This document shows positions 36,381-44,952 of a stretch of DNA of 64,000 nt, one piece after another. Position 1 is the first letter of the stretch. Each line of letters opens with the position of its first letter. The position numbers and the translations under genes are program-made. The stretch is from positions 1-64,000 of the forward strand of contig NZ_JAVIXR010000008.1 of NCBI RefSeq assembly GCF_031157525.1, given 5' to 3'. This DNA comes from Marinobacter sediminicola. Its GTDB lineage: Bacteria; Pseudomonadota; Gammaproteobacteria; Pseudomonadales; Oleiphilaceae. Below the pieces are notes generated by a model. The model had not been told where the DNA came from. It worked only from the letters and a program-made list of their open reading frames with translations, and made no database searches.

Positions 36381-36944
36381 GTGAGCGATGGAACGGTAGT
36401 TCAAGCGACCCGGAAATGGGTTGAAGACGTTGTTGTTGGTTACAACCTATGTCCGTTTGCCAAGCGCGAACTGGTCCGGGACCGGGTTCGGTTTGTGGTA
36501 TCCGAGGCTGATAACGAGGATTCACTTCTCCAGGCCCTGCAAACAGAACTTCTGCGTTTGGACGATGAGCCGGAAATCGAAACCACGCTCCTGATTCACC
36601 CTCACGTACTGCAGAACTTTGCGGACTACAACGAGTTTCTGGGTGCTGCCGACGGGTTGTTGACCTATCTGGACATGGAAGGCATCTACCAGATCGCCAG
36701 TTTCCACCCCGATTATCAGTTTGCCGACACCGAGCCGGATGCCGCCGAGAACTACACCAACCGTTCCCCGTTCCCCATGCTCCACCTGTTGCGGGAAGCC
36801 AGCCTGGAATCTGCGATTGATAACCATCCGGATGTGAATGGCATACCACCGCGTAATATCGAACTGATGAACGAACTCGGCGCAGAAAAAATGCGGACAG
36901 TTTTAGCCAATTGCGCTAAAGCATCTGAGAATAAAGGGGAGTAG
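36381..36944 (+). CDS. DUF1415-family protein
   Basis: A 187-residue soluble protein. Hallmarks are VVGYNLCPFAKRE near residue 22, TTLLIHPHVLQNFADYNEFLG, and IYQIASFHPDYQFADT, all typical of DUF1415, whose function is unknown. The Cys-Pro pair and following residues are reminiscent of a redox or metal site, but this is unproven. The GTG at 36381 follows GAGGGATTG; a longer frame starting at 36282 lies inside the repeat element and is rejected. Flanked on both sides by the palindromic element. Confidence 0.8.
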   Translation: MSDGTVVQATRKWVEDVVVGYNLCPFAKRELVRDRVRFVVSEADNEDSLLQALQTELLRLDDEPEIETTLLIHPHVLQNFADYNEFLGAADGLLTYLDMEGIYQIASFHPDYQFADTEPDAAENYTNRSPFPMLHLLREASLESAIDNHPDVNGIPPRNIELMNELGAEKMRTVLANCAKASENKGE

Positions 36945-36949
36945 ACAGT

Positions 36950-37060
36950 AGCGCTGGTGGGGGCCTCTCTCCCAAAAATGTGCGGAGCCATGGATGGCGG
37001 AGCCAAGCGTACACGGACGTATCCACAGCGTTTTTTGGGAGAGAGGCCCCCACCAGCGCT
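36950..37060. repeat. conserved-loop palindromic element, copy B
   Basis: A perfect 29-bp stem (36950-36978 with 37032-37060) encloses 53 bases that are identical over 52 to the reverse complement of the copy A loop. Stem sequence starts AGCGCTGGTGGGGGCC and shares with copy A only the loop-side CC-AAAAA end. It begins 5 bases after the DUF1415 stop. In standard terminators the T-run follows the stem; here the A/T tracts face the loop. Confidence 0.87.
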
Positions 37061-37118
37061 TGCACAGTGCAGATGTAATGCAGGCCTGACCTTAGTTAAA
37101 TAAAGAAGAGGCACCACA

Positions 37119-37850
37119 GTGGGACGACTGTTCGCACAAATTGATAGCCAGCCCTCCGAGATCGGCGAAATCACACTCCGCCGCCGGCGCATCCCAGCAC
37201 TGGGTGACCGGGATATATTCGAGGTAAAACTCGGCGAAGAATTCCTCATGTCCAGCATGTTCGTAGACGCTGAAGTCGCACTTTCAGACCTCGGGTTGAA
37301 CGAAACGGAAGGCGACAACCTGAGCGTTGTCGTTGGAGGCCTCGGGCTAGGCTATACCGCCGTGGCCGCACTCAGGCACGATCGGGTAGGGGAGCTGCTG
37401 ATCGTAGAATACCTGGAGCCGGTTATCCGCTGGCACCAGCAAGAATACGTGCCCCTTGGCAAAGATATTAACGCCGATGCCCGCAGCCGCTACATTCATG
37501 GCAGCTTCTTTGATCTTGCCATTGCCGATCCCGAGTGCGGCGGATTTGATCCACAAGCGCTCGGCAAAGAGTTTGACGCCATCCTTCTGGATATCGACCA
37601 CTCGCCTCGCGCGCTGCTGAGCGACTCCAACGCCAGCTTCTACACCACCGAGAATATCAGCCGTATGGCTCGGCAACTTAAACCACGTGGTATCTTCGCT
37701 ATGTGGTCTAATGAGGGGGAAGACGCCGTATTCATGGAAGTGCTACGGGAAGTATTTACCGAAGTGGTCTGCCATGTAGTGAGCTTCTACAACCCGTTCC
37801 AGAACAGGGAATCGTTCAACACTGTATACGTGGCCCGCAAACCGGGCTGA
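37119..37850 (+). CDS. spermidine-synthase-fold protein (second copy)
   Basis: A 243-residue Rossmann-fold protein related to the one at 11134-11808. It has the cofactor loop VVVGGLGLGYTAVAAL, LLIVEYLEPVIRWHQ and the FDAILLDIDHSPRALL segment. A beta-rich N-terminal part (EITLRRRRIPALGDRDIFEVKL) resembles the first domain of spermidine synthases, and it appears to lack the classic decarboxy-SAM and putrescine residues. Substrate unknown. GTG start behind AAGAGG. 27 bases precede the sirtuin gene. Confidence 0.7.
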   Translation: MGRLFAQIDSQPSEIGEITLRRRRIPALGDRDIFEVKLGEEFLMSSMFVDAEVALSDLGLNETEGDNLSVVVGGLGLGYTAVAALRHDRVGELLIVEYLEPVIRWHQQEYVPLGKDINADARSRYIHGSFFDLAIADPECGGFDPQALGKEFDAILLDIDHSPRALLSDSNASFYTTENISRMARQLKPRGIFAMWSNEGEDAVFMEVLREVFTEVVCHVVSFYNPFQNRESFNTVYVARKPG

Positions 37851-37877
37851 AATAGCCGGCGAGTGTAAGGAGAGCGT

Positions 37878-38780
37878 ATGCCCGTGACAACCTACCGAAC
37901 TCGACCCTTCAGTTCGAACCAGCGCCTCCCGGAGTTGGATGCGCCGCCGGTTTTACATGAACCGGCGCAGGCTGGTGAGTTGCTGGCAGATTTTATTCAC
38001 CGTTATCCCAAGCTGATGATCCTGACAGGTGCAGGCGTAAGTACAGACTCCGGCATCCCCGACTACCGCGATGGCGAAGGTGCTTGGAAGCGAAAGCAAC
38101 CGGTTCAGCATCAGGAGTTCATGGAGAACCATGAAACCCGCCAACGATACTGGGGGCGCAGCCTGATTGGCTGGCCAGTCATTCGCAACGCAAAGCCAAA
38201 CCCCTCCCACTTCCATATCGCAGAACTTGAGATGCGTAATCACGCCAGCCTGGTGGTCACCCAGAATGTAGATCGTCTGCATCAAAAAGCCGGCACACAA
38301 GGGGTGAGTGATCTGCACGGCCGTGCGGATGAAGTATTGTGTATGAGTTGTGGTTACAGATGCCCCCGAGACGAAGTGCACGAGCGCTGTGCAGATCTCA
38401 ATCCGGCGTTTCAGGGCTTCAAAGCGGAAGCTGCTCCAGATGGCGATGCTGATTTGAACGTGGATTTCACCGGTTTTCGCCTCGCAGACTGCCCAAACTG
38501 CAGCGGCATACTCAAACCGGATGTTGTGTTTTTTGGTGATTTTGTACCGAAGCAACGGGTGGAATTGGCGAAGGACACGCTCAAGGCCAGTGACGGGTTG
38601 CTGGTTATTGGGTCTTCTTTGATGGTTTACTCCGGCTTTCGCTTTTGCAGGTATGCAAAGGAGTTAGGTATGCCGATAGCTACCCTCAATCTGGGCCGTA
38701 CGCGTGCCGAGGAGTTGGCGGAATTGAAACTGAATGCAAGAATCGGGGAGACCCTGAGGGCCTCCCTCGATCACCTATAG
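37878..38780 (+). CDS. NAD-dependent deacylase, sirtuin family
   Basis: A 300-residue Sir2 protein of the SIRT4-like (class II) type. The NAD site is LTGAGVSTDSGIPDYRD, followed by TQNVDRLHQKAG with the catalytic histidine in LHGRADEVLCMSCG. The four zinc cysteines are in CMSC (about 154-157) and CPNC (about 205-208), with GSSLMVYSGF near the end. It removes acetyl or longer acyl groups from lysines. AAGGAGAG precedes the ATG. Confidence 0.9.
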   Translation: MPVTTYRTRPFSSNQRLPELDAPPVLHEPAQAGELLADFIHRYPKLMILTGAGVSTDSGIPDYRDGEGAWKRKQPVQHQEFMENHETRQRYWGRSLIGWPVIRNAKPNPSHFHIAELEMRNHASLVVTQNVDRLHQKAGTQGVSDLHGRADEVLCMSCGYRCPRDEVHERCADLNPAFQGFKAEAAPDGDADLNVDFTGFRLADCPNCSGILKPDVVFFGDFVPKQRVELAKDTLKASDGLLVIGSSLMVYSGFRFCRYAKELGMPIATLNLGRTRAEELAELKLNARIGETLRASLDHL

Positions 38781-38792
38781 GTCGGGCGCTGC

Positions 38793-40202
38793 TTACGCCC
38801 CTACAAGGTTGTACACAAATACCGTACCTACAGCTACCGGCGTAATGAACCGCACGGTAACGTACCAAAGATTGAACATGGGCTTGGAGAGCGCCAGTTC
38901 TTCCTCCATGGCCTTGCGGGACATAATCCAGCCAGCAAATACTGCAACCAGCAAACCGCCCAAAGGCAACATGATGTTGGCGGTAAAGAAATCCAGCAGG
39001 TCAAAGATGGTTTTGCCTTCCAGCATGGTGATCCATCCCAGTGGTGCAAAGCCCGACCACAGGTTGAGGGAAAGGATCGAGGCAATGCCCAAAGCCCAGC
39101 ACACAAAACCTGCCCCCAATGCACTTTTGATGCGATTCATGCCTTTTTGTTCTTCCAGCCACTCTACAATTGGCTCCAGTAGAGAGATGCCCGACGTCCA
39201 TGCAGCAAAAATTAACAGCACAAAGAACAATGTTCCGAACAGGCTGCCCATAGGCATCTGACCAAAGGCCAGTGGCAGAGTTTGGAAGATCAAACCCGGC
39301 CCCGCGCCCGGTTCAAGGCCGTTCGCAAAGACAATCGGGAAGATAGCCAAGCCAGCGAGCAATGCCACGCCAGTATCAATCACGCACACGGCAATCGATG
39401 TTTTGGCGATGGAAATATTCTTTGGCAGGTAAGAGCCGTAAGCCATCATTACCGCCATACCCAGGCTCAGAGTAAAGAAAGCGTGCCCCAGTGCGACCAG
39501 CACGCCGGCGGTAGTGAGTTTGGAGAAGTCTGGTTGAAACAGGAAGGTTACCGCCCGCCCGAACTCGCCAGTGGTCATGGCAAAGCCAACCACTGCAAGC
39601 AGCAAAAGGAAGAGGGCGGGCATGAGAATGCTGACAGCCCGCTCAAGTCCTGCGCGAACGCCCTTGGCTACTACAAGCACTACCAGGGCCATGAACAGGG
39701 TGTGCCACATCAAGAGCGTTTTGGGGTCTGCCAGAAGGCTGGAGAAGAGTTCGCCAATGGCATCCGCAGACTGGCCCGTGAATTGCCCACTAGCGGCAGA
39801 ACCCACATAGGATACGGCCCAACCACCAATCACTGAATAAAACGACAGAATCAGAAAGCCGGCGATAACACCGATTGCGCCAACGGCTCGCCAGGCAGGG
39901 TTCAGCCCTTGTTGTTTCGCAATCTGTTTGAGGCTGTTTACCGGGCTTCGGCCGCCGCGACGACCAATAAGTACCTCAGCCATCATGATGGGCAAGCCTA
40001 TGGCGGCAATACACAACAGGTAAACCAATACAAAAGCGCCACCGCCGTTTTCGCCGGTAACGTAAGGAAACTTCCAGATGTTGCCCAGACCAACAGCAGA
40101 ACCTGTGGCCGCAAGAATAAATGCAAAACGGGAAGACCAAAGCCCCCGTTTTTCGTTCGAACCTTCCATTGTGGCTGAGCTCGGACCATTAAAATCAGAC
40201 AT
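38793..40202 (-). CDS. sodium-dependent transporter, NSS/SNF family
   Basis: A 469-residue, eleven- to twelve-helix transporter of the LeuT fold. The signature first helix GSAVGLGNIWKFPYVTGENGG is intact and carries the sodium- and substrate-binding backbone of the family. Bacterial members import amino acids such as tryptophan, leucine or tyrosine. It faces leucine dehydrogenase on the same strand, 87 bases downstream of it, so it may be part of the same branched-chain amino-acid unit. Confidence 0.9.
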   Translation of the reverse strand: MSDFNGPSSATMEGSNEKRGLWSSRFAFILAATGSAVGLGNIWKFPYVTGENGGGAFVLVYLLCIAAIGLPIMMAEVLIGRRGGRSPVNSLKQIAKQQGLNPAWRAVGAIGVIAGFLILSFYSVIGGWAVSYVGSAASGQFTGQSADAIGELFSSLLADPKTLLMWHTLFMALVVLVVAKGVRAGLERAVSILMPALFLLLLAVVGFAMTTGEFGRAVTFLFQPDFSKLTTAGVLVALGHAFFTLSLGMAVMMAYGSYLPKNISIAKTSIAVCVIDTGVALLAGLAIFPIVFANGLEPGAGPGLIFQTLPLAFGQMPMGSLFGTLFFVLLIFAAWTSGISLLEPIVEWLEEQKGMNRIKSALGAGFVCWALGIASILSLNLWSGFAPLGWITMLEGKTIFDLLDFFTANIMLPLGGLLVAVFAGWIMSRKAMEEELALSKPMFNLWYVTVRFITPVAVGTVFVYNLVGA

Positions 40203-40289
40203 GATTGTCTCCTGCCAGATACTTGTTTTTGTTTGGAAGAACCGGGGCCCGGAGTTGCATAAGGCCCCGTTAAAAATGTCTACGACTAT

Positions 40290-41387
40290 TCAGGCACCGG
40301 CAAACTGCTCGCTCGGTGTTTGAACCGCGCTTGCGCGTTTCCGGAAACGCTCTTCTGCCAAGGTGTTGGCAACCGCTCCGGTGGGAATGCCGCTGCTGTC
40401 AGAGCGTTTGAAGATCTCTGAAAGCGTCCGACCAATGCCTTCTACGTGAGCTCGCACTTCTTCTGAAGAGGCTCCGGTGCGCTCACAGAACACATCTATG
40501 ATGCCACCTGCGTTAATTGCGAAATCCGGCGCATAGAGGATGCCGCGATCCGTAAGTGCCTGATCATGATCCGGGCGTTGCAGGAGGTTGTTGGCCGCAC
40601 CCGCAATAACCGTTGCTTGCAGCCGGGGGATACTGTCGTCGTTCAATACTGCACCCATGGCGCAGGGCGCTACTACATCGACTGGCAGGAACAGAATGTC
40701 CTCGGCCGTTGCTGCATGGGCGCCGAGTTCGTCTACGGCACGTTGCATATTTTCCTGGTGAATATCGTACACCCAGAGTTCTGCACCCGCCTCTTTCAAA
40801 TGCTGGGCCAGGCGGTAGCCCACGTTGCCCACGCCTTGAACGGCAACTTTCAAACCAGTCAGGTCCTCACGGCCGAGCTTGTGCTTTACCGCTGCTTTCA
40901 GACCAACAAACACGCCATAGGCTGTGGTTGGAGAAGGGTCTCCGTTACTGGGCAGACCATCAAAACCCATGTGCTCAACAATGCCGGCAACGTGTTTGGT
41001 GTGCCTACCCATCACTTTGAGATCGGGCACGCTGGTGCCAGAATCTTCAGCAGCAATGTACTGGCCACCAAGACCTTCCAGATGCTTACCCATGGCTTCC
41101 AGCAAGGCTTCGCTTTTTTGCTTGCGCGGGTCGCCAATAATGACGGACTTGCCGCCGCCCAGATCAAGATTGGCAAGCGCGGACTTGTAGGTCATGCCCC
41201 GCGAAAGGCGCAGAACATCGCGTAAGGCTTCTTCATCGCTGGCGTAGGGGAACATCCTGCAACCACCGAGAGCCGGGCCACGGGAGGTGTTGTGTATGGC
41301 AACAATGGCTTTGAGCCCGGTTTCCGGGTCACAGAAAAAAGACAGGTGTTCGTGGTTATCAAATTCGGGATGGCTGAATACAGTCAT
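40290..41387 (-). CDS. leucine dehydrogenase (Glu/Leu/Phe/Val family)
   Basis: A 365-residue NAD-dependent amino-acid dehydrogenase. Two lysine motifs are seen: [17 protein letters not shown], giving Lys68 and Lys80 as in well-studied leucine dehydrogenases. [13 protein letters not shown] is the NAD-binding loop. It deaminates branched-chain amino acids to 2-oxoacids. AAGAGAGGTG precedes the ATG. A long gene-free region upstream contains a candidate operator and hairpins. Confidence 0.92.
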   Translation of the reverse strand: MTVFSHPEFDNHEHLSFFCDPETGLKAIVAIHNTSRGPALGGCRMFPYASDEEALRDVLRLSRGMTYKSALANLDLGGGKSVIIGDPRKQKSEALLEAMGKHLEGLGGQYIAAEDSGTSVPDLKVMGRHTKHVAGIVEHMGFDGLPSNGDPSPTTAYGVFVGLKAAVKHKLGREDLTGLKVAVQGVGNVGYRLAQHLKEAGAELWVYDIHQENMQRAVDELGAHAATAEDILFLPVDVVAPCAMGAVLNDDSIPRLQATVIAGAANNLLQRPDHDQALTDRGILYAPDFAINAGGIIDVFCERTGASSEEVRAHVEGIGRTLSEIFKRSDSSGIPTGAVANTLAEERFRKRASAVQTPSEQFAGA

Positions 41388-41815
41388 GGGATCACCTCTC
41401 TTCCTTGGCCCGAGCGGGCGCTAAGTTGCGGAAACTAAAGGCGACTATCTTAGCAGGTAGGAACAAATGTGCACTGCACATGACGTCTCGAAGACGTGCT
41501 GATATTGGCATGTTGAAATCCTCTCCACGTGGCCGGATCTCGGCGGCAGTGGCAGTGTTGTTTTTGTCGTCCGGCTTGTGGCCGGCGGTTTTGATTTCAG
41601 GTGCCCGGACCCCTCTCAGGGGGTAGCCCTTATGAGGCCGAGCTAAAGCTAAACTAATCGCTGTTGACGTTAACGTCAATTCGAAAAGCGGCGTGGCATT
41701 ATCTAATCCATGGTGAAATATTAGTTGCATGTGCAAAACTTCCTGTCAGATCAACAACTCACACCTGCGGAAACTACTGATACGCCCGGCACGTAAATTT
41801 CCTTAGCTTGCGTAG
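41388..41815. other. 428-bp divergent intergenic region, leucine dehydrogenase-azlC
   Basis: No credible gene is present. The region holds a 16-bp palindrome (41664-41679), a TGTGCA-C-TGCACA inverted repeat at 41467-41479, and two hairpins, CCGGC/GCCGG at 41571-41585 and ACCCC/GGGGT around 41609-41624. If leucine dehydrogenase is transcribed from near the palindrome, its leader would be about 250 bases and contain these hairpins. No known riboswitch is matched. Confidence 0.6.
41664..41679. promoter_or_regulatory. 16-bp palindrome resembling a LiuR-type operator
   Basis: TTGACGTTAACGTCAA is a perfect palindrome. From memory it is close to the ACGT-N-ACGT style palindromes assigned to LiuR, a MerR-type regulator of branched-chain amino-acid catabolism. 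Read on the minus strand, the TTGACG half could be a -35 with TAGTTT or GTTTAG 17-19 bases on. It lies between leucine dehydrogenase and azlCD. Confidence 0.55.
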
Positions 41816-42553
41816 ATGAAAAATGCCGCATATCCCTACCAGTTTCAGCCCGCGAAGGTTCGTTCCGAACTGATTCGCATGCTCCCTATTTCATTGTTTG
41901 TTGTGGCATTTGGTGCTGCTTTTGGTCTTGCCGCCGTGCAAGAGGGGTTGGGGCCGATCGAATCGTTGTTGATGAGCACGCTGGTTTTTGCGGGTGCGTC
42001 ACAATTTGCAGCCATTGATATGTGGGGGGCTGAGGTTTCGGTCATCCCCGTTATGGTTGTTGTGTTTGCCATAAACTCTCGCCACCTGTTGATGGGTGCG
42101 TCGCTTTATCCAATGTTGAAAGACGTTACCCCCGCTAAGCGGTATGGCATTTTATTGCTCCTCACCGATGCTAACTGGGCCGTATCTGCTCAGGAATACC
42201 AAAGTGGCAAGCGCAATCTTGAGGTGATTCTCGGGGGTGGCCTGGTGTTGTGGCTTGCCTGGATTGTTGGCACCTGGCTAGGCGTGTATTTCGGGGGGCT
42301 TTTGCAAAACCCGAAAAGCCTGGGGATGGACATGGTACTGGGATGCTTCCTGCTGGCCATGGCTCTGGGCGGCAAAAAGAACCCGCGAGTGCTGGTGGCC
42401 TGGACGCTGGCGGCTGTTGCTTCACTGGCAGCCTGGAAATGGTTGCCTGCTAACACTCATGTGGTGGCCGGAGCTCTTGCCGGCGGAGTTGTTGGGTATT
42501 TTTGGCTTGAAAAGAAACCTGAAGAAGAGCCGGCAGAGGGGGCCTCCACATGA
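41816..42553 (+). CDS. azlC: branched-chain amino-acid exporter large subunit
   Basis: A 245-residue inner-membrane protein with about seven helices. FGAAFGLAAVQEGLGPIESLLMSTLVFAGASQFAAI is the conserved first part of AzlC proteins and NSRHLLMGASL the second. Together with AzlD it exports branched-chain amino acids. The stop overlaps the azlD start by four bases (ATGA). The ribosome site is weak. Confidence 0.9.
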   Translation: MKNAAYPYQFQPAKVRSELIRMLPISLFVVAFGAAFGLAAVQEGLGPIESLLMSTLVFAGASQFAAIDMWGAEVSVIPVMVVVFAINSRHLLMGASLYPMLKDVTPAKRYGILLLLTDANWAVSAQEYQSGKRNLEVILGGGLVLWLAWIVGTWLGVYFGGLLQNPKSLGMDMVLGCFLLAMALGGKKNPRVLVAWTLAAVASLAAWKWLPANTHVVAGALAGGVVGYFWLEKKPEEEPAEGAST

Positions 42554-42861
42554 CCATCGAAACCACCACTGGCGGCGTTCTTGCACTCATACTGATTATG
42601 ACCCTGGTTACACTGGCAACCCGGTTCGGCGGTGTGTTTATCATGTCCTTCGTGCGCATAAGCCCTCGTATTGAGAGCTTCATCAATACCATGGCCAGCT
42701 CTGTGCTGATTGCCATCATTGTGCCTATGGCGTTTGGTGGCGATGCCGGAGCGCTTGCGGCGCTCGCCGTAACGGCTGTTGTTATGCTAACTCTCAAGAA
42801 GCCACTGCCTGCGATTGCGGCGGGTATTCTGGCGGCAGCGCTGGTGCGGTATAGCTTATAG
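42550..42861 (+). CDS. azlD: branched-chain amino-acid exporter small subunit
   Basis: A 103-residue protein with three to four hydrophobic helices, matching AzlD in size and pattern (LVTLATRFGGVFIMSFVRISPRIESFI). It overlaps azlC by four bases and completes the two-component exporter. Confidence 0.9.
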   Translation: MTIETTTGGVLALILIMTLVTLATRFGGVFIMSFVRISPRIESFINTMASSVLIAIIVPMAFGGDAGALAALAVTAVVMLTLKKPLPAIAAGILAAALVRYSL

Positions 42862-42983
42862 AGTAATCTGCTTTGGCTTCACCGGCGGCACATTCGCCAG
42901 TTTGCACAAAATTCATTCAAGTTCATTTCACCTGAGCCGTTAAGCCAGTAGGTGACTAATGAACTTGGAGGCAAGCCCGCGCC

Positions 42984-44309
42984 ATGATTGTGTCCAGCCA
43001 GATTTCGTTCTTGCAGGAAAATTCCCGCCACACAACGGCCTTTGATCAGAGCCAGCTTCGGATTAACCAGCAGCGATTGCCCGGTGCTGGCAATGGCAAT
43101 TCGGCTGGCAACGCACAGCTGAATGTTATACGCGATGCGGCCTACAGATACACAAGCCAGGAGCGATTGGGTTTCAGTAGTTCCAGCACAGTCAGTGGTG
43201 GCGATCGCGATGGCGTGTTCACCAGCGCCCAGCTGGCTGAGAAAACCACAGAACTGATGCTTCGTGGGCAACAGGCCATCAGTATTAGCCGCGCCGCCCT
43301 GGGTGGTGAAGCCGGAGAAGCCAAAGGCAGCATGACGGTTGAGGCCAGCCGCTATATGTTCTACTCCGAGAGCGAATCCCGTTCATTTACATCATCCGGC
43401 AGCATTTCTTTGGAAAATGGCGAAACCATCGATTTCACCTTGTCACTTCGCCAGTCGCAATCCAGAACCTATGAATACTCCGAAAGCCTGCGCATCGAAG
43501 AGCGCCCGATGACAGACCCTTTGGTGATCAACTTTGGCAACACCACGGCGAAGCTCACCGACACCTTGTTCGAGTTTGATCTGGAAGGTAATGGGAAAAC
43601 CGGGCAGTTTGCCGCTCTCGACAGTGGTAGCGGCTACCTGGTATTTGATCGCAATGGCAACGGAAAGGTGGATGACGGCACCGAACTGTTTGGCCCCCAA
43701 AGTGGCTCCGGGTTCAGTGAACTCGCTAACTACGATGATGACGGCAATCTTTGGATTGATGCCAACGACGAGGTGTTTTCCTCTTTGTCTGTTTGGGTGC
43801 AGGGAGCAGATGGCGAGCAGACCTTGAGGTCCCTTAACGAAGTGGGCGTGAAGGCGCTTTATGTTGGCAGCGCAGAAGATAATTTCACTCTGACCAACAG
43901 CCAGGGCGTGCCGTTGGGAGAAATTCAGGCTTCAGGTATCTACCTGACCACCGATGGTGACGTGCGCACACTCGAAGAAATCAATCTGTCTGAGCAAAAT
44001 TCTGTGGACGTTCCTCCGACACAGCAGCGTCTTGAGGGTGGGGGTGGCAGTGGCCGTGACGGAAATATGGGTGAGGTCGGCGGGCTTGAGGGAGCCAGAA
44101 TAGAGGCCATTCGCGGCGCGCTGGAAAAACTCAATGAATTGCGAGAGAAGCAGAAAGCATTTATTGAGGAAACCAAGGATTTAGGTAAATCGGACTCACC
44201 GCTGGATGAGTACATGAGCATTATTGACCGGCTACGCCTTGAACTGCTGAGTAGCCAGAATGAGAAGCAGCAGGCTGCGAGCCGGTACCTGGAATTTGCC
44301 AAATCCTGA
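42984..44309 (+). CDS. calcium-binding-like surface/secreted protein
   Basis: A 441-residue protein without a signal peptide. A central beta-rich domain carries LFEFDLEGNGKTGQF, then FDRNGNGKVDDGTELFG and DDDGNLWIDANDEVF, which are EF-hand-like acidic loops known from diverse marine gammaproteobacterial proteins. The C-terminal 80 residues form a charged coiled coil (LEKLNELREKQKAFIEE). A glycine-rich linker (EGGGGSGRDG) separates them. Function is unknown. GGAGG lies 12 bases upstream of the ATG. Absence of a signal suggests a non-Sec route or a cytosolic role. Confidence 0.6.
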   Translation: MIVSSQISFLQENSRHTTAFDQSQLRINQQRLPGAGNGNSAGNAQLNVIRDAAYRYTSQERLGFSSSSTVSGGDRDGVFTSAQLAEKTTELMLRGQQAISISRAALGGEAGEAKGSMTVEASRYMFYSESESRSFTSSGSISLENGETIDFTLSLRQSQSRTYEYSESLRIEERPMTDPLVINFGNTTAKLTDTLFEFDLEGNGKTGQFAALDSGSGYLVFDRNGNGKVDDGTELFGPQSGSGFSELANYDDDGNLWIDANDEVFSSLSVWVQGADGEQTLRSLNEVGVKALYVGSAEDNFTLTNSQGVPLGEIQASGIYLTTDGDVRTLEEINLSEQNSVDVPPTQQRLEGGGGSGRDGNMGEVGGLEGARIEAIRGALEKLNELREKQKAFIEETKDLGKSDSPLDEYMSIIDRLRLELLSSQNEKQQAASRYLEFAKS

Positions 44310-44322
44310 CCTGATGTGGCCG

Positions 44323-44826
44323 TTACTTCCTGTTCCGCTTGTGATTGAACGTGTTGGCGTTGCTTGGAAGCTGGATTTTTGGGTTAACCTGTTTAAGTGC
44401 ACCGTATAAGTTCTTTCGAGAATAGGGGTAGTTCATGCACAGTTGGTGGACTTCCCCGTTTTTCATTTGCACGTTTATGTTGGTCATATAGCCTGAGCCA
44501 ATATTCAGCTTGTGCTCGATGGCTACAATATCCAGAGGACGGATTCTGAAGCACCACTCCTCAAAAATAGGGTGATGGCTATAGAATTCCTTTTCCGTAA
44601 CGTAGATTTCGAATTTGTCCCTTCTTTTCAGCAGCCAAGCCAGAATTACGGCCAGGACGACTGCTACAGCAATAGCTCCTTTCTCAACCATATCGAATAT
44701 TTCTTCGAAGTTTGGCTGGTCTTTAAAAAAGTGTTGAAACATAAAGAGAATAACGGGTATCGCCAGTATATTGAGGGCAACACTTACGGCTTGTCGGGTT
44801 TGGCTTTTTTTGTAGTGGAAGAGCAT
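44323..44826 (-). CDS. hypothetical two-helix membrane protein
   Basis: A 167-residue protein with two N-terminal membrane helices (about 14-33 and 49-66), then a soluble part with a PH-like look (KFEIYVTEKEFYSHHPIFEEWCFRI, IRPLDIVAIEHKLN). The C-terminus is basic (NHKRNRK). No family recognised. It lies between, and on the opposite strand from, the calcium-binding-like gene and 126 bases from the lipoprotein gene that follows. Confidence 0.55.
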   Translation of the reverse strand: MLFHYKKSQTRQAVSVALNILAIPVILFMFQHFFKDQPNFEEIFDMVEKGAIAVAVVLAVILAWLLKRRDKFEIYVTEKEFYSHHPIFEEWCFRIRPLDIVAIEHKLNIGSGYMTNINVQMKNGEVHQLCMNYPYSRKNLYGALKQVNPKIQLPSNANTFNHKRNRK

Positions 44827-44918
44827 GGGCGAGCCTGTTTTGCGCTGGGTAAGTGATAAACAGAATACTTGGTGCTCGCCTGCGGATGCCAGTTTTTTTG
44901 GAAGGTGGGCGGGGAGTC

Positions 44919-44938
44919 GGTAGGCCCGAAGGCCTACC
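44919..44938 (-). terminator. UUCG-loop hairpin after lipoprotein gene
   Basis: GGTAGGCC pairs with GGCCTACC; read on the minus strand the 4-base loop is TTCG, a very stable tetraloop in RNA. It lies 14 bases past the stop of the lipoprotein gene. No T-run follows. Confidence 0.5.
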
Positions 44939-44952
44939 TGAAAAGGTTGGAA

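Noticed and set aside
39282..39836. A 184-codon plus-strand frame
   Set aside because: It is antisense to the NSS transporter, with histidine- and glutamine-rich composition and no family match.
40566..41225. A 219-codon plus-strand frame
   Set aside because: It is antisense to leucine dehydrogenase, whose active-site lysines and NAD motif are intact on the other strand.
41547..41553. A GCCACTG sequence on the minus strand suggesting a cobalamin riboswitch
   Set aside because: No other B12-riboswitch elements are present, and neither neighbouring gene concerns cobalamin.
41392..41736. Short frames on both strands in the leucine dehydrogenase-azlC gap
   Set aside because: No ribosome site, no family, and regulatory palindromes run through them.
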